From NCBI RefSeq assembly GCF_009730915.1, contig NC_052474.1:717501-781500 (forward strand): 64,000 nucleotides of DNA. The letters are read 5' to 3'. The notes below the pieces were generated by a model. The model was given only the letters and a program-made list of their open reading frames with translations, had not been told where the DNA came from and did not search any database. The stretch comes from Dioscorea cayenensis subsp. rotundata (taxonomy: Eukaryota; Streptophyta; Magnoliopsida; Dioscoreales; Dioscoreaceae). Each line of letters begins with the position of its first letter. Position 1 is the first letter of the stretch. The position numbers and the translations under genes are program-made. Shown piece by piece: positions 37,327 to 50,100 of the stretch.

Positions 37327-39811
37327 ATGATGATGAGAAGATCGGGAGGAGGAATGGGCGGTGGTGAGGTCATGCGCACTTGGCGGGCAGTCGGCGGCGT
37401 CGGTGGCTTGAATCGATCGCCGCCGAAGGCAGGCGGCAGGGGCAGGACGGGATCAGTAGGTGCTTTCGCCTCTTCATCGTCATCATCTTCGTCGTCTCAG
37501 ACTTCACCCACTTCTCCTCCTCCTCCTCCTCCCCCTGCCCGCCCTGGTTCTATGGCCGGGTTGCGTTCCTATCCTTGCTCCACCGATGATGATTGGAATA
37601 TGGTTGAGAATCTTGAGAAGCAGGGCAATGATGGCGGGTTGCAATTCTATGAGAAATACGTTTTTGGGCGTGCTCCATCCATTGTTGAGTACAAGGAGGC
37701 CATTTCTGCTTTCAATGAGTGAGTGTCTTCATCTATTTCTTTTTAGTTCTCTTCTAAAGTTTCGTCTTTTTGATGAATTTTTATCATGTAAATGCTCTCT
37801 TACTTGCTTAGTCTTAATTTAATTTTCATATCTCTGTTTTTGTGTACTTTTTTTTTTTTTGGGGTGTAATTAGTCTTGTATTCTTTGATTGGTTTTGGTT
37901 GATAATGGTGTTTAATTATAATTCAGTCACTATTGAAGACAATGACCTTGATGGAATTCTATGTCATTTGATGACAAAGATGGGTTTGAATAAAAATAGT
38001 GGATGTTTACGTTTAGTCTGATGGTAATGGTTTTCTGAATTGTTTTAGTATTTAACTAATTAAATGGTTATTGGTGTCTTTGCTATCATCTTCATCTTCA
38101 CCATATGCCTAGTCCATTTGGATTCAACACACTAGAACACTTCATATTATGAAAGTTTTAATCTTTTGATTCTTTCAGGAGGTTTCTTATCATGATCTGT
38201 ATCATATGTTGATTAAACATAAGACACACTAGAACACTTTATATTGTGAAAGATTTAATCTAAAAATTCTTTCAGGAGATGATTAAACATAAAACACACT
38301 AGAACACTATATCATGAAAGTTTGGGAGCTTCGTTATCATGACCTGTTCATGTGTTGAATAAATATAAGACACAACTTCCTGTCATGAAAGTTTTAATCT
38401 ATTGATTCTTTCTGTGGGTTTGTTATGATGACCTGTTCATATGCTGATTAAACATAAGAAATAACTAAACAAAGTGAATTGAAGAATATCTAATGTAAGT
38501 TGCTTTTTTCAATCCTTGTTCCTTGCCTGCAGCTTACTTCCTGTTTGTTATCTTGCAGTATATTTCCGTTCAATATTTCTCAGGTCACTGAAGATGGGAG
38601 ACAATCATGGTGTGAGGATTTATTGGACAGAGATTCATCAGATGATGATTCAACTGACAAGGTTTCTTCAGTTGACAAGGATTCAGTGGATAATGATTCA
38701 ATTCACGAAGGTCCTTCAGACACATCAGTTTTAGACTGGACTGAACCTACCTTGGAGGTTAATACCAATAATTGTCTTGACATTGAGAGAAGTCATAATG
38801 GTTTTGACATTCAGAGGCATATGGGTGTTATTAATTTTTTACGTCAAATAGAGCAAAATTCATCTTTGGAGGTAATCTCTTTGCTGCTTTTTTGAGTTTT
38901 TGTTGTTATACTAATAAATTTGGAAAATATCAGTGTTGTTTGTTTCTCCTCCTCGAGTTTTTCACTCATGTGGTATCAAGAATTAGGTTTCCTCTACTTT
39001 TTCTCATCAGTTGTTTCTAATGGTTTCTACCAGTATATTTTACTTCCATTATTTACTAATTCCCCCTACTTGGTTGCATTCTCAAGTCATGTCAACCTAC
39101 TGAAATATGACCATTCTCATCTGTTTTAGTTCTCTCTGGCTAAAGCGCATGTCATGAAATTCTGTTTGTATTTGTCATTTAAACTTATTTGAATTTGATC
39201 ATCTCGCTCTAATTTGAACATAGACATTGCATAGAAATTTTTTATGGCTTACTTCGGTCATTGCTTTGGCTTTTCTCCATGCAGAAGCTCGTTTCTTCAA
39301 TAGGAACAGATATTGGCGTATGGCAAGCGGTGATGAACAATGAAGTGGTGCAAGAACTTAGGAAATCATTGTACGGAGGTCTGTTTAAAACCTTTTCATT
39401 TACCATGATAATTGAAATCCTTTGAGATTTTCAGGCTCTAAACATCTTGCTTGCTTATTCAAGTTTTTGTTGCTTGAATTTTTAGTCTGATTCTTCAACT
39501 TGTTTAAACCCTCTGATCTATTTGTTTTTTCCCACCTTAAATGTGCAGGTGGTGGCATTAACCCCAAGAGCTCTCCTGAGTGTCATGATGCTCACAGTGG
39601 TGGTGGTGGTGGAGGTGTAGGGTGGGCTGTCAACACTACCAAGGCAAAGATTGTGGAGGTGTTTGAACGAATCAGGAAGCTTCTGGGCAGTCTGTTTCAC
39701 TCTAATGAGGCTGGTGATTCAGAAGCCTTTAAAAGTGCACTTGGACTGCCCATGAAGATTGTGGTGATGTTGTTTATCATTGTTGTGGTGCATCGTGTTC
39801 AGAGATCTTAA
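37327..39811 (+). CDS. uncharacterised plant protein with C-terminal membrane segment
   Basis: I do not recognise the family with confidence. Four exons, 37327-37718, 38559-38871, 39285-39378 and 39549-39811, join in frame to 353 aa with GT-AG borders. For exon 2, three possible AG acceptors lie within 40 bases; only the one ending at 38558 keeps the frame. The N-terminus (about 85 residues) is low-complexity: Gly/Arg-rich, then a Ser tract and a Pro tract. A folded-looking segment follows (DDDWNMVENLEKQGNDGGLQ). Next is an acidic Ser/Asp-rich stretch, then GVWQAVMNNEVVQELRKSLY. The last 20 residues (LPMKIVVMLFIIVVVHRVQR) form one hydrophobic helix with a short basic tail, as in tail-anchored proteins. 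No signal peptide. Intron 1 has tandem duplications. Convergent with the CCD7 gene. Confidence 0.8.
38150..38470. repeat. tandem repeats in intron 1 of the uncharacterised gene
   Basis: About four diverged copies of a unit around 80-130 bp share the words TTAAACATAAGACACACTAG, GAACACTTTATATTGTGAAAG and TTTTAATCTATTGATTCTTTC. They are clear by eye and confined to the intron. Confidence 0.75.
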
Positions 39812-40095
39812 GAATCACTCGCCGACATGTCAATTTTCGACATCTTAGTAGATCTTGCAATAGCTAGGGATCTGCTAACCTATTTTCAATTAGTTCTCTT
39901 TTAAATTGATTGATATCTAAGGTGCAAGTTTGAGTAACGGTGACGTGAACAAATTAAAGCCCCTTTTATTTATGCAATTAATCCTTTGCTTTATGCACTA
40001 TAATTACAAGCATATGTTTCCAGTTGTCTCTTGCAATATATCAACACTATTTTGTGTATAATATATATATATATATATATGTATACATATACATA

Positions 40096-43050
40096 TCAAG
40101 TGTTTGCCCAGAACCCATGGAAGCCTAAAGGGAAGCGCAAGAAGCTGGGAACTTCCAACTTTGCCTTAACCGCATCTGCTTTTCCTATCCTCTTAGCATC
40201 CAATATCACCAGGTAACACATCTGCTTAGAGACTTCATACTGCTCACAGGTAAAAAGATCAATTGGAAAACAGTATCAAAGAAGAATAATTAAGAAATCA
40301 TCAGAATTTGTATGCTGATCATCTAACCTCTGCTACTAGAATATAACCATCATCTTCTTCAGTGCTGCCTCTGGGGACAAACGTTGGTTCCCCAATGAAC
40401 CTTCTACTCCCAGCCCACCATGAAGACACTGAACCATCCTGGCAATTCAACTTCACCACAGTGTCAAAAGGAAAGTGAGGTAAAAACTGGCGAGACCCTG
40501 AACATGTCGCCGCATAAACATAGCTGTTCTTCTTCCCGGCAAAGGTTGGATTGATCACCGGGAAGTCGGCTGATTGTCTCCAATGCTTTGATGGCTCATC
40601 TACAGAGCATTCTTTGCATGCTCCTCCTACGTCAAGTTTAATTTTTACATTGACCAGGTGAGATAACATTGCCTCCTTTCCTTGTGTGGCATTCATGTAA
40701 GCAGGGTCAAGCCTGCTACTTCTCCAATCATACCCTGCATGAATTCTCGGTATATATAACATCTGATAAAACATCATAGATCGTACTGAGTAAGGAAAAG
40801 TGAATCACCAAACATTTTAGGGAAGTTGATCCATTGGTATGAGCAAACAGCAGCCTGGAGCTGAACCACAAGCCCACCATGGCTTCCTTGTTCCTCAAAT
40901 GAGTTGCTGAAATGAGTTGACCAGAGCTGTCCTGGAGCTTCTATAGGCACCCTCCAATCTCTTTGCTGGTCAGCAGAGAACCGTGGTAGCAAGTATATAG
41001 GCGTTGAGTTGTGCCGGGTGTTAGGCGCCAGCGCTGACACCATAGGTGCCATGCCTGATGCTGCTACAAGAGACCCTTGTAGTGCACATGAAATAGGCTC
41101 CATCTCAGTGTTTGTGATGATGAATTGAAGTGTAGACTTCCTAATAATAATATAATATACAAAGATAGTAAAATACCAGGCATGTCAAGCTTGATACGGT
41201 TGCCCATAAGGACATAGTAACTATCAGTAAAGCCCCAGTCATGTATTAGGAGATGGTCTTCCGCAATAAACTCCTTCCTTTGTTTCAGCTCAAAATCACC
41301 ATCGAACTCTTTATTCACCCATATTTATATATATATATATATATATAAAGAAATTATTCAAGACGTGATAGAATAGATCGAATATGCAAGTGGTGCAATA
41401 TTAAAATAAAATGCATGCAAGGTGGTCCACCAAGGCACAAACACTTGCCAACTCTCATTGGTTGGTTGACTACTTAAGCGTAAATGGCGTCCAATGTTTA
41501 TAAACTTGGAGACAAGAAGCAAAGCTACAAAGATGCTCGCCATTAAGTGATGTGTGAGAAATATATACCGTAGAAGGTGAAGTTGGACCTGGGGAGTAGC
41601 ATGTCCTCGGTGCTGCAGGCGAGCACTATGAGCCTCTTTCTCTCCCCATCTATCTTATAGTGGGACAATAGCCTCTTTGGTGGCATCTTGAACACCCCTA
41701 CCACCAAAACAACATCTCTTTAATTATTTCTTACTCAAAGCCTTGTTTTTCTTGTGTTTGCCACAGCTAGCTAGCTAGACAAACCTCAAAATATATAGAT
41801 TTAAACCCTAATATATATTTATATATGCACACTCTAATGCCCAAGGCATGACTGATGAACAATTTTTTTTTTCTGTTTTTTTTTACACAAAATATAGATA
41901 AGTCATGTCATAAACGTGCAAAAGCGATCTTTCAACACATCTATGCCTTTACCCTCCCTCCCTCTATGAGCTGGAGGTGTAACACATGATAAAAACCCAG
42001 TACAAAATTTTGGTATATAAATTTTATCCATCTAAAAAATATGCAACAAAAATGATCTTTCAACGTATCTATATTTTTACCATGAATGAACTAAATCCCA
42101 TGGAAAAAACACATAAATTATTATTATTGCTTTTTTGTTATTATATATACTTGAGGATATTTAATATATATATATATATATTTTTTTTTTCTTAAAAGCA
42201 CAGTGAAGGAAGGAAGCTGAAAGTACTCACCACGAAGAATGGGTTTCAGGAGCTGGGCTGCGACGTTGATTCCAAAGTCCCGGAAATCTCTCCATTCACC
42301 GGGCCATGATCGATGATCCCCTGCCTTGGGATCAGGATCTCGGATCAAATCAACGGTGCCGATAGTCCTAAGTGTCTTGGGATCAATCTCGTATGGATCA
42401 CCGCCTTCCCAGAGACACAGCAACCGTCCACCCCACCTCACCACGCAAGTATTCGCGACGTTCTTCATCACCTTCAAGTTTCCCACCCGTTTCCCCTTTC
42501 TCAGCACCGAGAACGTTCCCCGGTGAGTGAAACGCCACCGCCCCGTTTCCCCATCTCTCTCTTCTCTATGCGCCTCCGTCTCCACGTACTTGGCCGAGTA
42601 CCAAACCGAATCCCCGCCGGAGAAATCAAAGGCACGGAGGTAACCATGCCCATCAAGAGGGTTGATGCTGGACCCCTGATCGTCGGAGAGGAGACCGGGG
42701 CCGATAAGGTAGTAGATCCCCCGGGGAAGGTCAGCGGGTACTGAACCCTCGACGATTCGGAGGAGGATCGGATTTGGAGACTCTGATCGTTGGGATGCGA
42801 AGAGGAACTGGTAATCCCAATACGCCTCCTCCGCCGATTCGCCCGAGGGTTCTGGCCGGAGAAAGGGGGAGGATGAGGTAGCACCATAGGAGACCGCAGC
42901 TGAAGGATGGAATCGGGAGGATCCGGCGATGGCGGTGAGATGCTTCGTCGCCGGAGCAAGGGTGGGAAACGCGAGAGAGAGAGGGAGGGAAACGGATTGC
43001 ATGATTTGGTGGTATCTGGCAAAGGACCTGGCCGTTAGAGAGACGAGCAT
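40096..43050 (-). CDS. CCD7: carotenoid cleavage dioxygenase 7 (CCD7), strigolactone biosynthesis
   Basis: CCD7 (MAX3/RMS5/D17-HTD1) is a plastid non-haem iron dioxygenase. It cleaves 9-cis-beta-carotene at the 9',10' bond, giving the substrate that CCD8 turns into carlactone. Six coding exons, 42231-43050, 41569-41697, 41177-41308, 40809-41075, 40328-40734 and 40096-40239, join in frame to 632 aa from the first ATG. From the second ATG (43002) the protein is 616 aa. CCD7-like blocks: LDGHGYLRAF, LKVMKNVANT, RLLCLWEGGDPYEIDP, IHDWGFTDSYYV, IKLDMPGSL and a terminal LRFPLGFHGFW. His in HDWGFTD and GFHGFW are likely iron ligands. The Ser/Ala/Pro-rich N-terminus fits a plastid transit peptide. 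For exon 4, the in-frame acceptor is the AG ending at 41076, not the AG nearest upstream. The gene is intact. Confidence 0.93.
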
Positions 43051-43060
43051 CTTGAGCTGC

Positions 43061-43067
43061 TTATATA
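43061..43067 (-). promoter_or_regulatory. TATA box candidate of CCD7
   Basis: TATATAA on the minus strand (in CCTATATAAGC), only about 11 bases before the ATG at 43050. With transcription normally starting about 30 bases downstream, the first ATG would be upstream of the cap site. This favours the Met at 43002 as the true start. Confidence 0.5.
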
Positions 43068-44880
43068 GGATTTTCTTCTTCTTCTGAGATGGGACATTAA
43101 TAGTTACTTTATTACGAGATTGCCACTGTCATTGTTATTGCATAATAAATCTTTTTTTTTTTTTAAATCTTCAAAAAATCGTTATACATTTTTTTTTTTT
43201 CAAACTCCAAAAATCTTAATATATATTTGGTTCTAATCTCCAAAAATCTTAATATATATTAATAAGATATTATAAAGATTATTGGTTATCGTTTAATGCT
43301 ACACATCACTGGTCAAGTTTGCGATTTAAATCTCTTGATCTTGTACTGTATATTATTAATTTTATTAGAAAAGATATATTTTTTTTAAAAAAATATTATT
43401 TAAATTATTATTAATAAATTTTTAGGAAATCATTAACCATCACCGCTTACATGCCACTTTGACCTTTTTTATATAAGTTTTTTTTAAAATAAAATTTTTT
43501 TTTAAAAAAAAAGAACTTTTGATGCCACATTGGGCCTTCGGTGGGATGCTTGCCGGGGAAATGACAAACTTATGATGAAACTTTGGACATTTGAGGATTT
43601 ATCTTTAAATGGTGGAGTCCTATGCAAGGGGGTACTATCTTTTTCTTGATACTTTCTTTGTTTAATTAACAAGGGAAATGACCTGAGAATTCCAAAAAAG
43701 TCCAAATTCTTGACTGATTTCAAATTTTTCAACCACCCTCCAAAAAAATTCCTATTTTTTTAAAACAAATACGGAAATACCTGATACATTCCCCATAAAT
43801 TTAATTTTTATCTTTCAAAAATTTACCCCCTTCTTTTATGTTGGTGTACATCACCCCCACCCCCCCTCCCACATTACAGTACTAGGCCATCACCATAGTA
43901 ATTTGGTATTGATTCTTCTACAGGACATACAATATTTTCATCTTTCTTTGTAATTTTTTTTTTACTTCAGATATAACAAACTTGTGGTGTGACTAAACCT
44001 AGTCACCCGGGGTGAGCTCACAACCAGCAAGAGAAAATGTGTTAGAAAAACTATAATGACAATTTTTTTAAATAATAATTAAATTTTAAAATAATGAATT
44101 AATAAAAATGTTATTTTGAAATTCAATTAATTTTAGGATATATGTTAAAATGGGGTGAGTTTTTTTTCTAATAAATTTATATTTTATCTATTTTATAAAA
44201 AAAATGGATGAGTTTTTGTCAAGTGCAGTTTATCGAAAGAATTTATGAATTTTTTATTTAATATAATATCACAAATAATTTGCTCATGTACCGACAGAAA
44301 TTCCAAAGTTAGCATATTTGATCGATCAGTGGGACCGCATAATAAATTCTGAGCAGTGTATAATTTAAGTCAAAAATAATAAATTAAAAATTTATTCAAT
44401 AACTCACTAGGTTAGGAGTAATTAATTCATCTGTGTATAATGAATCTCCTCTTTGTATTGCCTGAAAAAGGACTTCTTCTTTGATCTAAAAATTGACCTT
44501 TTTTTATGGTTTTTAAAAGTTATCTTTTTGTGGAATCTGTCTTTGGTGGAATTGCCAGGGGTTGGTGATTTTTTATATTAAATAATTATGTTGACATAAA
44601 TTTATTGCATCAAACTAGTTTTAGGAATATAGTGTTTTATCTAGAATGCGATATTTGATTTGGAAATAAGACAGGGAAGTGTTTTTATGTTAAAAGTTTT
44701 TATAGGGGCATCATCGTCGTCCAATTTAATTACGGTTTGTCTCATTAGAACATGTTCACTAGATAAATAGGTATCATTCTTTTGGAAAAAGGTATTTAAT
44801 TGTCTGATGGTCTTAAAAAGTTACATCTTGTAAAGTATAAATACATGTGGGGATACTTTTTTCTATAAAGATTTATGGCC
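43068..44880. other. AT-rich spacer upstream of CCD7
   Basis: About 1.8 kb with long A and T tracts. No ORF of protein-like composition, RNA gene or element with defined ends was found. It must contain the CCD7 upstream promoter at its left end. Confidence 0.4.
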
Positions 44881-45700
44881 CAATGGAAGAGCGCACATGT
44901 ACATGTGGCTTGAGGAATTCTTAGCTAATCAATGACCTAATGGCACGATGATGAGACCTCAGCTACCTATCTGGAGGAGGCTCCCTTCATGGAGAACTTG
45001 GATATTACGTATTATAGAAATCGATCGAGGGCACCGATCGGTGAATTGAGAGATTAAAAGCAGATTGATGCTCATAGAGAATGGTACATTTTCGATAAAA
45101 AGTCATTCTATAACTTTTTAAATGATAGAGGTTTTGCGATTGCTTTCGGTTCTTTCAGGTTTTTTTACGTCGTAATACTTGCCCAAAGAAAATCAACATA
45201 TTTAGGTGATTAGTGTGGAAAGACAAAATCTTCTATCTAGATAATCTTGTAAAAAAATGATGTAATTAGCTTCCAACAACAACATGCGTGTTATGCCACT
45301 CGACTATGAATCGTTGACCATTTGTTCATCCAGGTGTTCTTTTGTCAAACAAGTGTGAGACTACTTCATGTAGTCTTCTACTGACTACCGACCCGCCTAC
45401 TTTTTATGCGACATGTACGGGGATCTTGGAGGTCATTAGTGAGGTCATCAAGTAGGGACATGTGGGATTTAGTCTTAAGACCCTTTATGCAGATATTTTG
45501 AACTGCATGAAATGATCAGATATTTAATGTTAATATTGTGCTAGCACATGTTCTTTATTTAGAAGATTAATCATATGCTTTTGTCTTGGTTATCAACAAC
45601 GACAAAGGGGTCCAAAGTGAAGTTGGAAGACTCCATTTCTTCCATTCGGTGAAGCCTCGGGGTTCTTAGGACTCTCGTGGAGGAGGTTTCATGGGGTTCT
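44880..45700 (+). mobile_element. decayed LINE ORF2 C-terminal fragment
   Basis: Translated with stops, the plus strand gives CPKKINIFR-LVWKDKIFYLDN followed by a C-V-L/M-C-like block and, later, blocks like the ORF2 tail. This is the order seen around the zinc-binding (zf-RVT) region of plant LINE reverse transcriptases. Several stops and shifts show an old copy. Ends and target duplication were not found. No function remains. Confidence 0.55.
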
Positions 45701-47155
45701 AACATAAAAATTAGAATCAAGAATAGAGCACATGCTAGCGCGATTTTTGGAGTTGCCTTAGAGGAAGCTTATTTTTCCTCTATTTTGTGTTATGTTGTAG
45801 TAGTTGTACCACAACTAATGGTGTTTTTTGTTGCTCATCTTTTTGTTTTTTTCACTAGTATTGGTGGTGTTTGTTGTATTTTTAGTTTTAATTGAAGTGA
45901 TTTATCAATTTTTAGTTTTTAAAAGAGTTTTTTTGAATATGATGTGGATTTGCTATTACATGATGTCCTGGTTCCAAGGAATCCCTGAGAAGCGGGTGTT
46001 GAGGTCATCTTTTGTACTATCAAAAGCATAAGGCTTGCTATCATCTGGATTATTGAAAACACGGGAATGAGGTTCAAAATACGGGGTTTCCAAGATGATC
46101 TCTTGCTCTTGACTCAATGCGTTTAGACGGAGGTCACACTGGATCAGCTTTTCAAAATGCCTGTTCAGCACGCCTTGTGGACACTGAAGACAATGTCTCC
46201 TGCATACATGATGACTTGACCGTTGAGGTGAAAAATTTTACACAATTAACTAGTGATACAATTAACTCCACATATTTTTCAGTAAGTTCAGTCGCTCCTG
46301 GATGTGATAATGAAGTAGAAAAAGGTAATTCTCGACAGACAAATGGTCCAAGCTTATTTGAATTGTACTTTGATAAAAATTGAGTTTATTAATATGAAAT
46401 ATTGTTTTGCAGTGATAATATTCAACACAATAATATAAAATTTTATTTGACCAGATTAATACAAATCAAATAGAAAGGGTGATAAAATAATTTAGAGGTC
46501 ACATAGCTTAATCATGAGGTAGAATGTTATTTTTTATAAACGTTTTAAAAAGAGTAATATTCCAATAATTATTTAATTTTATAATTTTATTTTGAAAGAT
46601 GCTCTTAGTTTTTTTATTTGCCATTTTGATATTATTCTATATTTTAAATTGTGAAAGACATTACATAGATATTCATTTTATGGGAGTTTTAATATGAAAT
46701 AATGATATAACTAAGACGTTGGATATTAGAGGGTGGATTTCATTTTATCAGTTGTTTTATTATTTTTATTTATTTATTATTATTTTTGTGTGCTTTTGTG
46801 TGGATAGTGTCAATGTGTACTCCATCCCTAGTGACTACCCTTTAATTCGGTCAGTTATTTTATTTATTTTATTTTATATCTCGATTTTATTTGTTCTTGT
46901 TTTCCTCATGTTGAAGTCACGTTTTGGATTATTATTATAGTTTATATTTAATTTTTCAGAATTTAATTTGTGTGTATATATATATATTAAAAAAGTAACT
47001 TGTCAATGGATTTGGATTAGCTTTTTGAAAAACCCAAAATTATTTTTTAATAAATTAAGCACTTCTGATCCTTAACAAGTACTGCTACTAAATTACTAAA
47101 AACGAGTAGAATCCGAAGAAGGCAACAAACCCACCGGTGCTCTCGCAGCTCAGCA
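45700..47155. other. spacer with a short unexplained ORF-like block
   Basis: Around 45,960-46,380 both strands carry ORFs of 70-90 codons with fairly balanced amino-acid composition (minus: HSRVFNNPDDSKPYAFDSTK; plus: SARLVDTEDNVSCIHDD). The block stands out from its AT-rich surroundings and may be a captured or decayed gene fragment; no family is recognised. The rest is AT-rich and shows nothing else. Confidence 0.3.
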
Positions 47156-50100
47156 ATGGCCGAGCTCGCAATGACGGAGATGGAGTACCCCTGGCGTCTC
47201 CTCGCTGCCGCTGAGATCGTCCTCCAGAGTGATCAACGGGAACAAGGAACTCCCTTTCTTGGACCCGGCGCACCTCGGCGTCACTGCTAGTCTCAAATCT
47301 CACCAGCTCGAAGGCGTTTCATGGCTCCCTCCGTAGGTACCATCTCGGCGTCAACGTCCTTCTTGGTGTGCTCTCTGATCCCAAACCTTCTCTGCATCTC
47401 GCTCTCTAGATGATTTCTTCTTGTGATATTGCCTTTCTCGCAGGTGATGAGGTGGGGCTGGGGTTTGCTTTGGAGAACTCCAGTATTAGGCATGATCCGA
47501 TTTCTATTTCTTGATAATTTTCTTGGTTTAATCGCAGATGGGACTTGGAAAGACTCTACAGGCGATGTCTTTGTTGAGCTATCTGAAGGTCAATGGCATC
47601 TCAACGGGGCCGTTCTGTGAGTCTTGGTTTATCTCCGATGAGCTTTAGAATTTCTTGGTAGCTATTTTACCCTGCCTGTCTTTTTGTTTTTTCCAGTGGT
47701 GTTGTGTCCTCTGAGTGTCACGGATAGTTGGATGTCGGAATTTTGCCAAGTTTTGCCTGGATTTTTAGGGGTACTTAGGTACTTGGGTGACAAAGAACGC
47801 CGGCGTGATCTTAGGAGGATGATGCATGAGCATGTGCAGAAGCAACCTCCATCAATCAATGTTAGTCATTTTCTAATTCTTGTTGTTGTTGGTTTGCTTG
47901 CTTTTGTTGGTTAACTAATAAGATATGCAAAGATTTTGCCTTCATATGGTATTCTTGTTTCCTCCTGTCATTAACAGGGACAAACGGAGTTGCCTTTTGA
48001 TGTGTTACTCACCACTTATGACGTTGCACTGCTCGATCAGGATTTTCTTTCTCAAATTCCTTGGCATTATGCAGTAATTGATGAGGCTCAGCGCCTGAAA
48101 AACCCTTCTAGCGTAAGATTTGAGCTTCAGTTCCATTTTCTCGTGCCTGCTTAAATGTGTCACTGAAAGTGGTGATGCATTTTGAGATTGTACGCTTTTA
48201 AAAAGTGATTTGTGTCAATAATCTGTTTTTTCTGTTCTGCAAATATTTTGTGATCAATTAATTGTTTTGATTGTCAAAAAGCATTTTCTGTGAACTTTTG
48301 ACAACATATCATTTATCACACTTGCGTAACTTAGAACCACCCTTTGGTGCAGAACTTGGTATCAATTTTGCTGTTTCAAGTCCATATAAGAGTAAATCAC
48401 TTATACTTAACTTCTTTTTGCAGGTTTTATATAAAGTACTTCAACAAAATTTCATCATGCCAAGGCGCTTATTGATGACAGGAACTCCCTATTCAAAAAT
48501 AATCTTACTGAGCTATGGGCTTTGATGCACTTTTGTATGCCCGCTGTTTTTGGAACATTGGAGCAGTTCACTTCTACATTTTATGAAGATAGAAGTTCAT
48601 CAACAGGTTACTTAAGTGTGTGATGGTTTTTCTTGCCTTCAAGGATTAATAATTACTACCACATCAAAATGAATTTTTGCATTCATGGCAAGGTGTTACA
48701 TTTGAAAACCTTTAACTGTTTTTGAACAAGGTTTGCAACTGATCATATGCAACATATAGTTTGCTAACTATCATGGTGCTTGTGGTTTCGTGATGGAGCT
48801 GAGATAAGATATGCAGGATGAAGATTGAAAGGGGCTGTCCTTCCGCTGAATTACAGGGCTTGACATTCTCAAATCTAGGCATGAAAGGACTTTGTTTAAC
48901 TTGGATAGTGCTTGGTGCATATTCAGTCTTTTTGTCATGTCATTGGTTTTCTTCTCTTGACAAGGAAAACCCACTTCCTAACACCATATACTTTTTCCTT
49001 GATTAAATTTCTGTTCTTGACTTCACAAATCTAGGCATGAAAGACCTTTTTGATATGGAAATTTGTTTGGTACATATTTACTAAATTTGTCATTTTATGA
49101 CATGTCATCTTTGTTCTTGACAAGGAAACCATTTCCTTAACACCATAACTTGTCTTTTCATAAATTTTACCCTTGAAATGTCTATGTTCCTCTTTGTAAC
49201 TTGCCACATAAAGATGTGGTCATGAGGCACCTATTTCTCAGCTGCGTTTATTGGAAAACTTGTATGTATCAGGAGAAAGCCAACTTGATCATTTTCATAT
49301 ATGAAACATGCACCTTTCACTTCTTTTGTGCTTTTGTCTGTTTTTGCATCTTATTGTTTTTCTTTTTGTATAGAAAATCTAAGGTTCATATAGTTGGTCT
49401 TGCCCGGTTATTCATGTTGTTGGCCTTTGCTATTTTTGGTTTTAGCTGTTAATGGGAGTCTGGTATTCTTGTCCATAATGTTATGAATGTTGATTGAACT
49501 CCTTCCTGGCACTCGATCTATTGAAGATTTTTCTTGTTGGACTTCCTCATTATCGTTCACATTTACATATTTTGTTTCATATAAAAGAGACATTCCAGAT
49601 TATATGATTATCTTGTTTTGAATTTTTAATACTGATGAGAGTTATGATGCGTGATGGAGTTGAGAAACAGTTCAAAAATCTGAAACATATACTAAGAGCA
49701 TTCATGCTGAGGAGAACTAAAGAGGCAGCTTGTTGAGAGTGGAACCCTGATGTTGCCTCCCTTACTGAGATTACAATGTTAGATTCTCAACTGTTATGCA
49801 TTTGAATATTTAACTGAACTCTTCTGTTTATAGAAATCTTCAGAAGCTGCTGCTTTTCTTTATTTGAGTATTGATGTTAGTATGTTTGCCATATTGTGGT
49901 ATGTAGGATGGTGCCATTAGTACCACTGCAAAAAGAAGGTCTACATGTCGATATTTGAGGAGGAACTTCCACACTTCTTTGCATTTTCATCCGAGCTCCC
50001 AGCCATCAATCTTTACAGAATATTGTTGTTCAATTTTTCAACTTCTCTTTTTAGCTATGTTTTAAGTTTTCCTCATCATTAATGCATATAATGTCTTATC

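Noticed and set aside
42313-42744. Plus-strand ORFs over CCD7 exon 1
   Set aside because: Antisense shadows of a conserved exon with clear protein family match.
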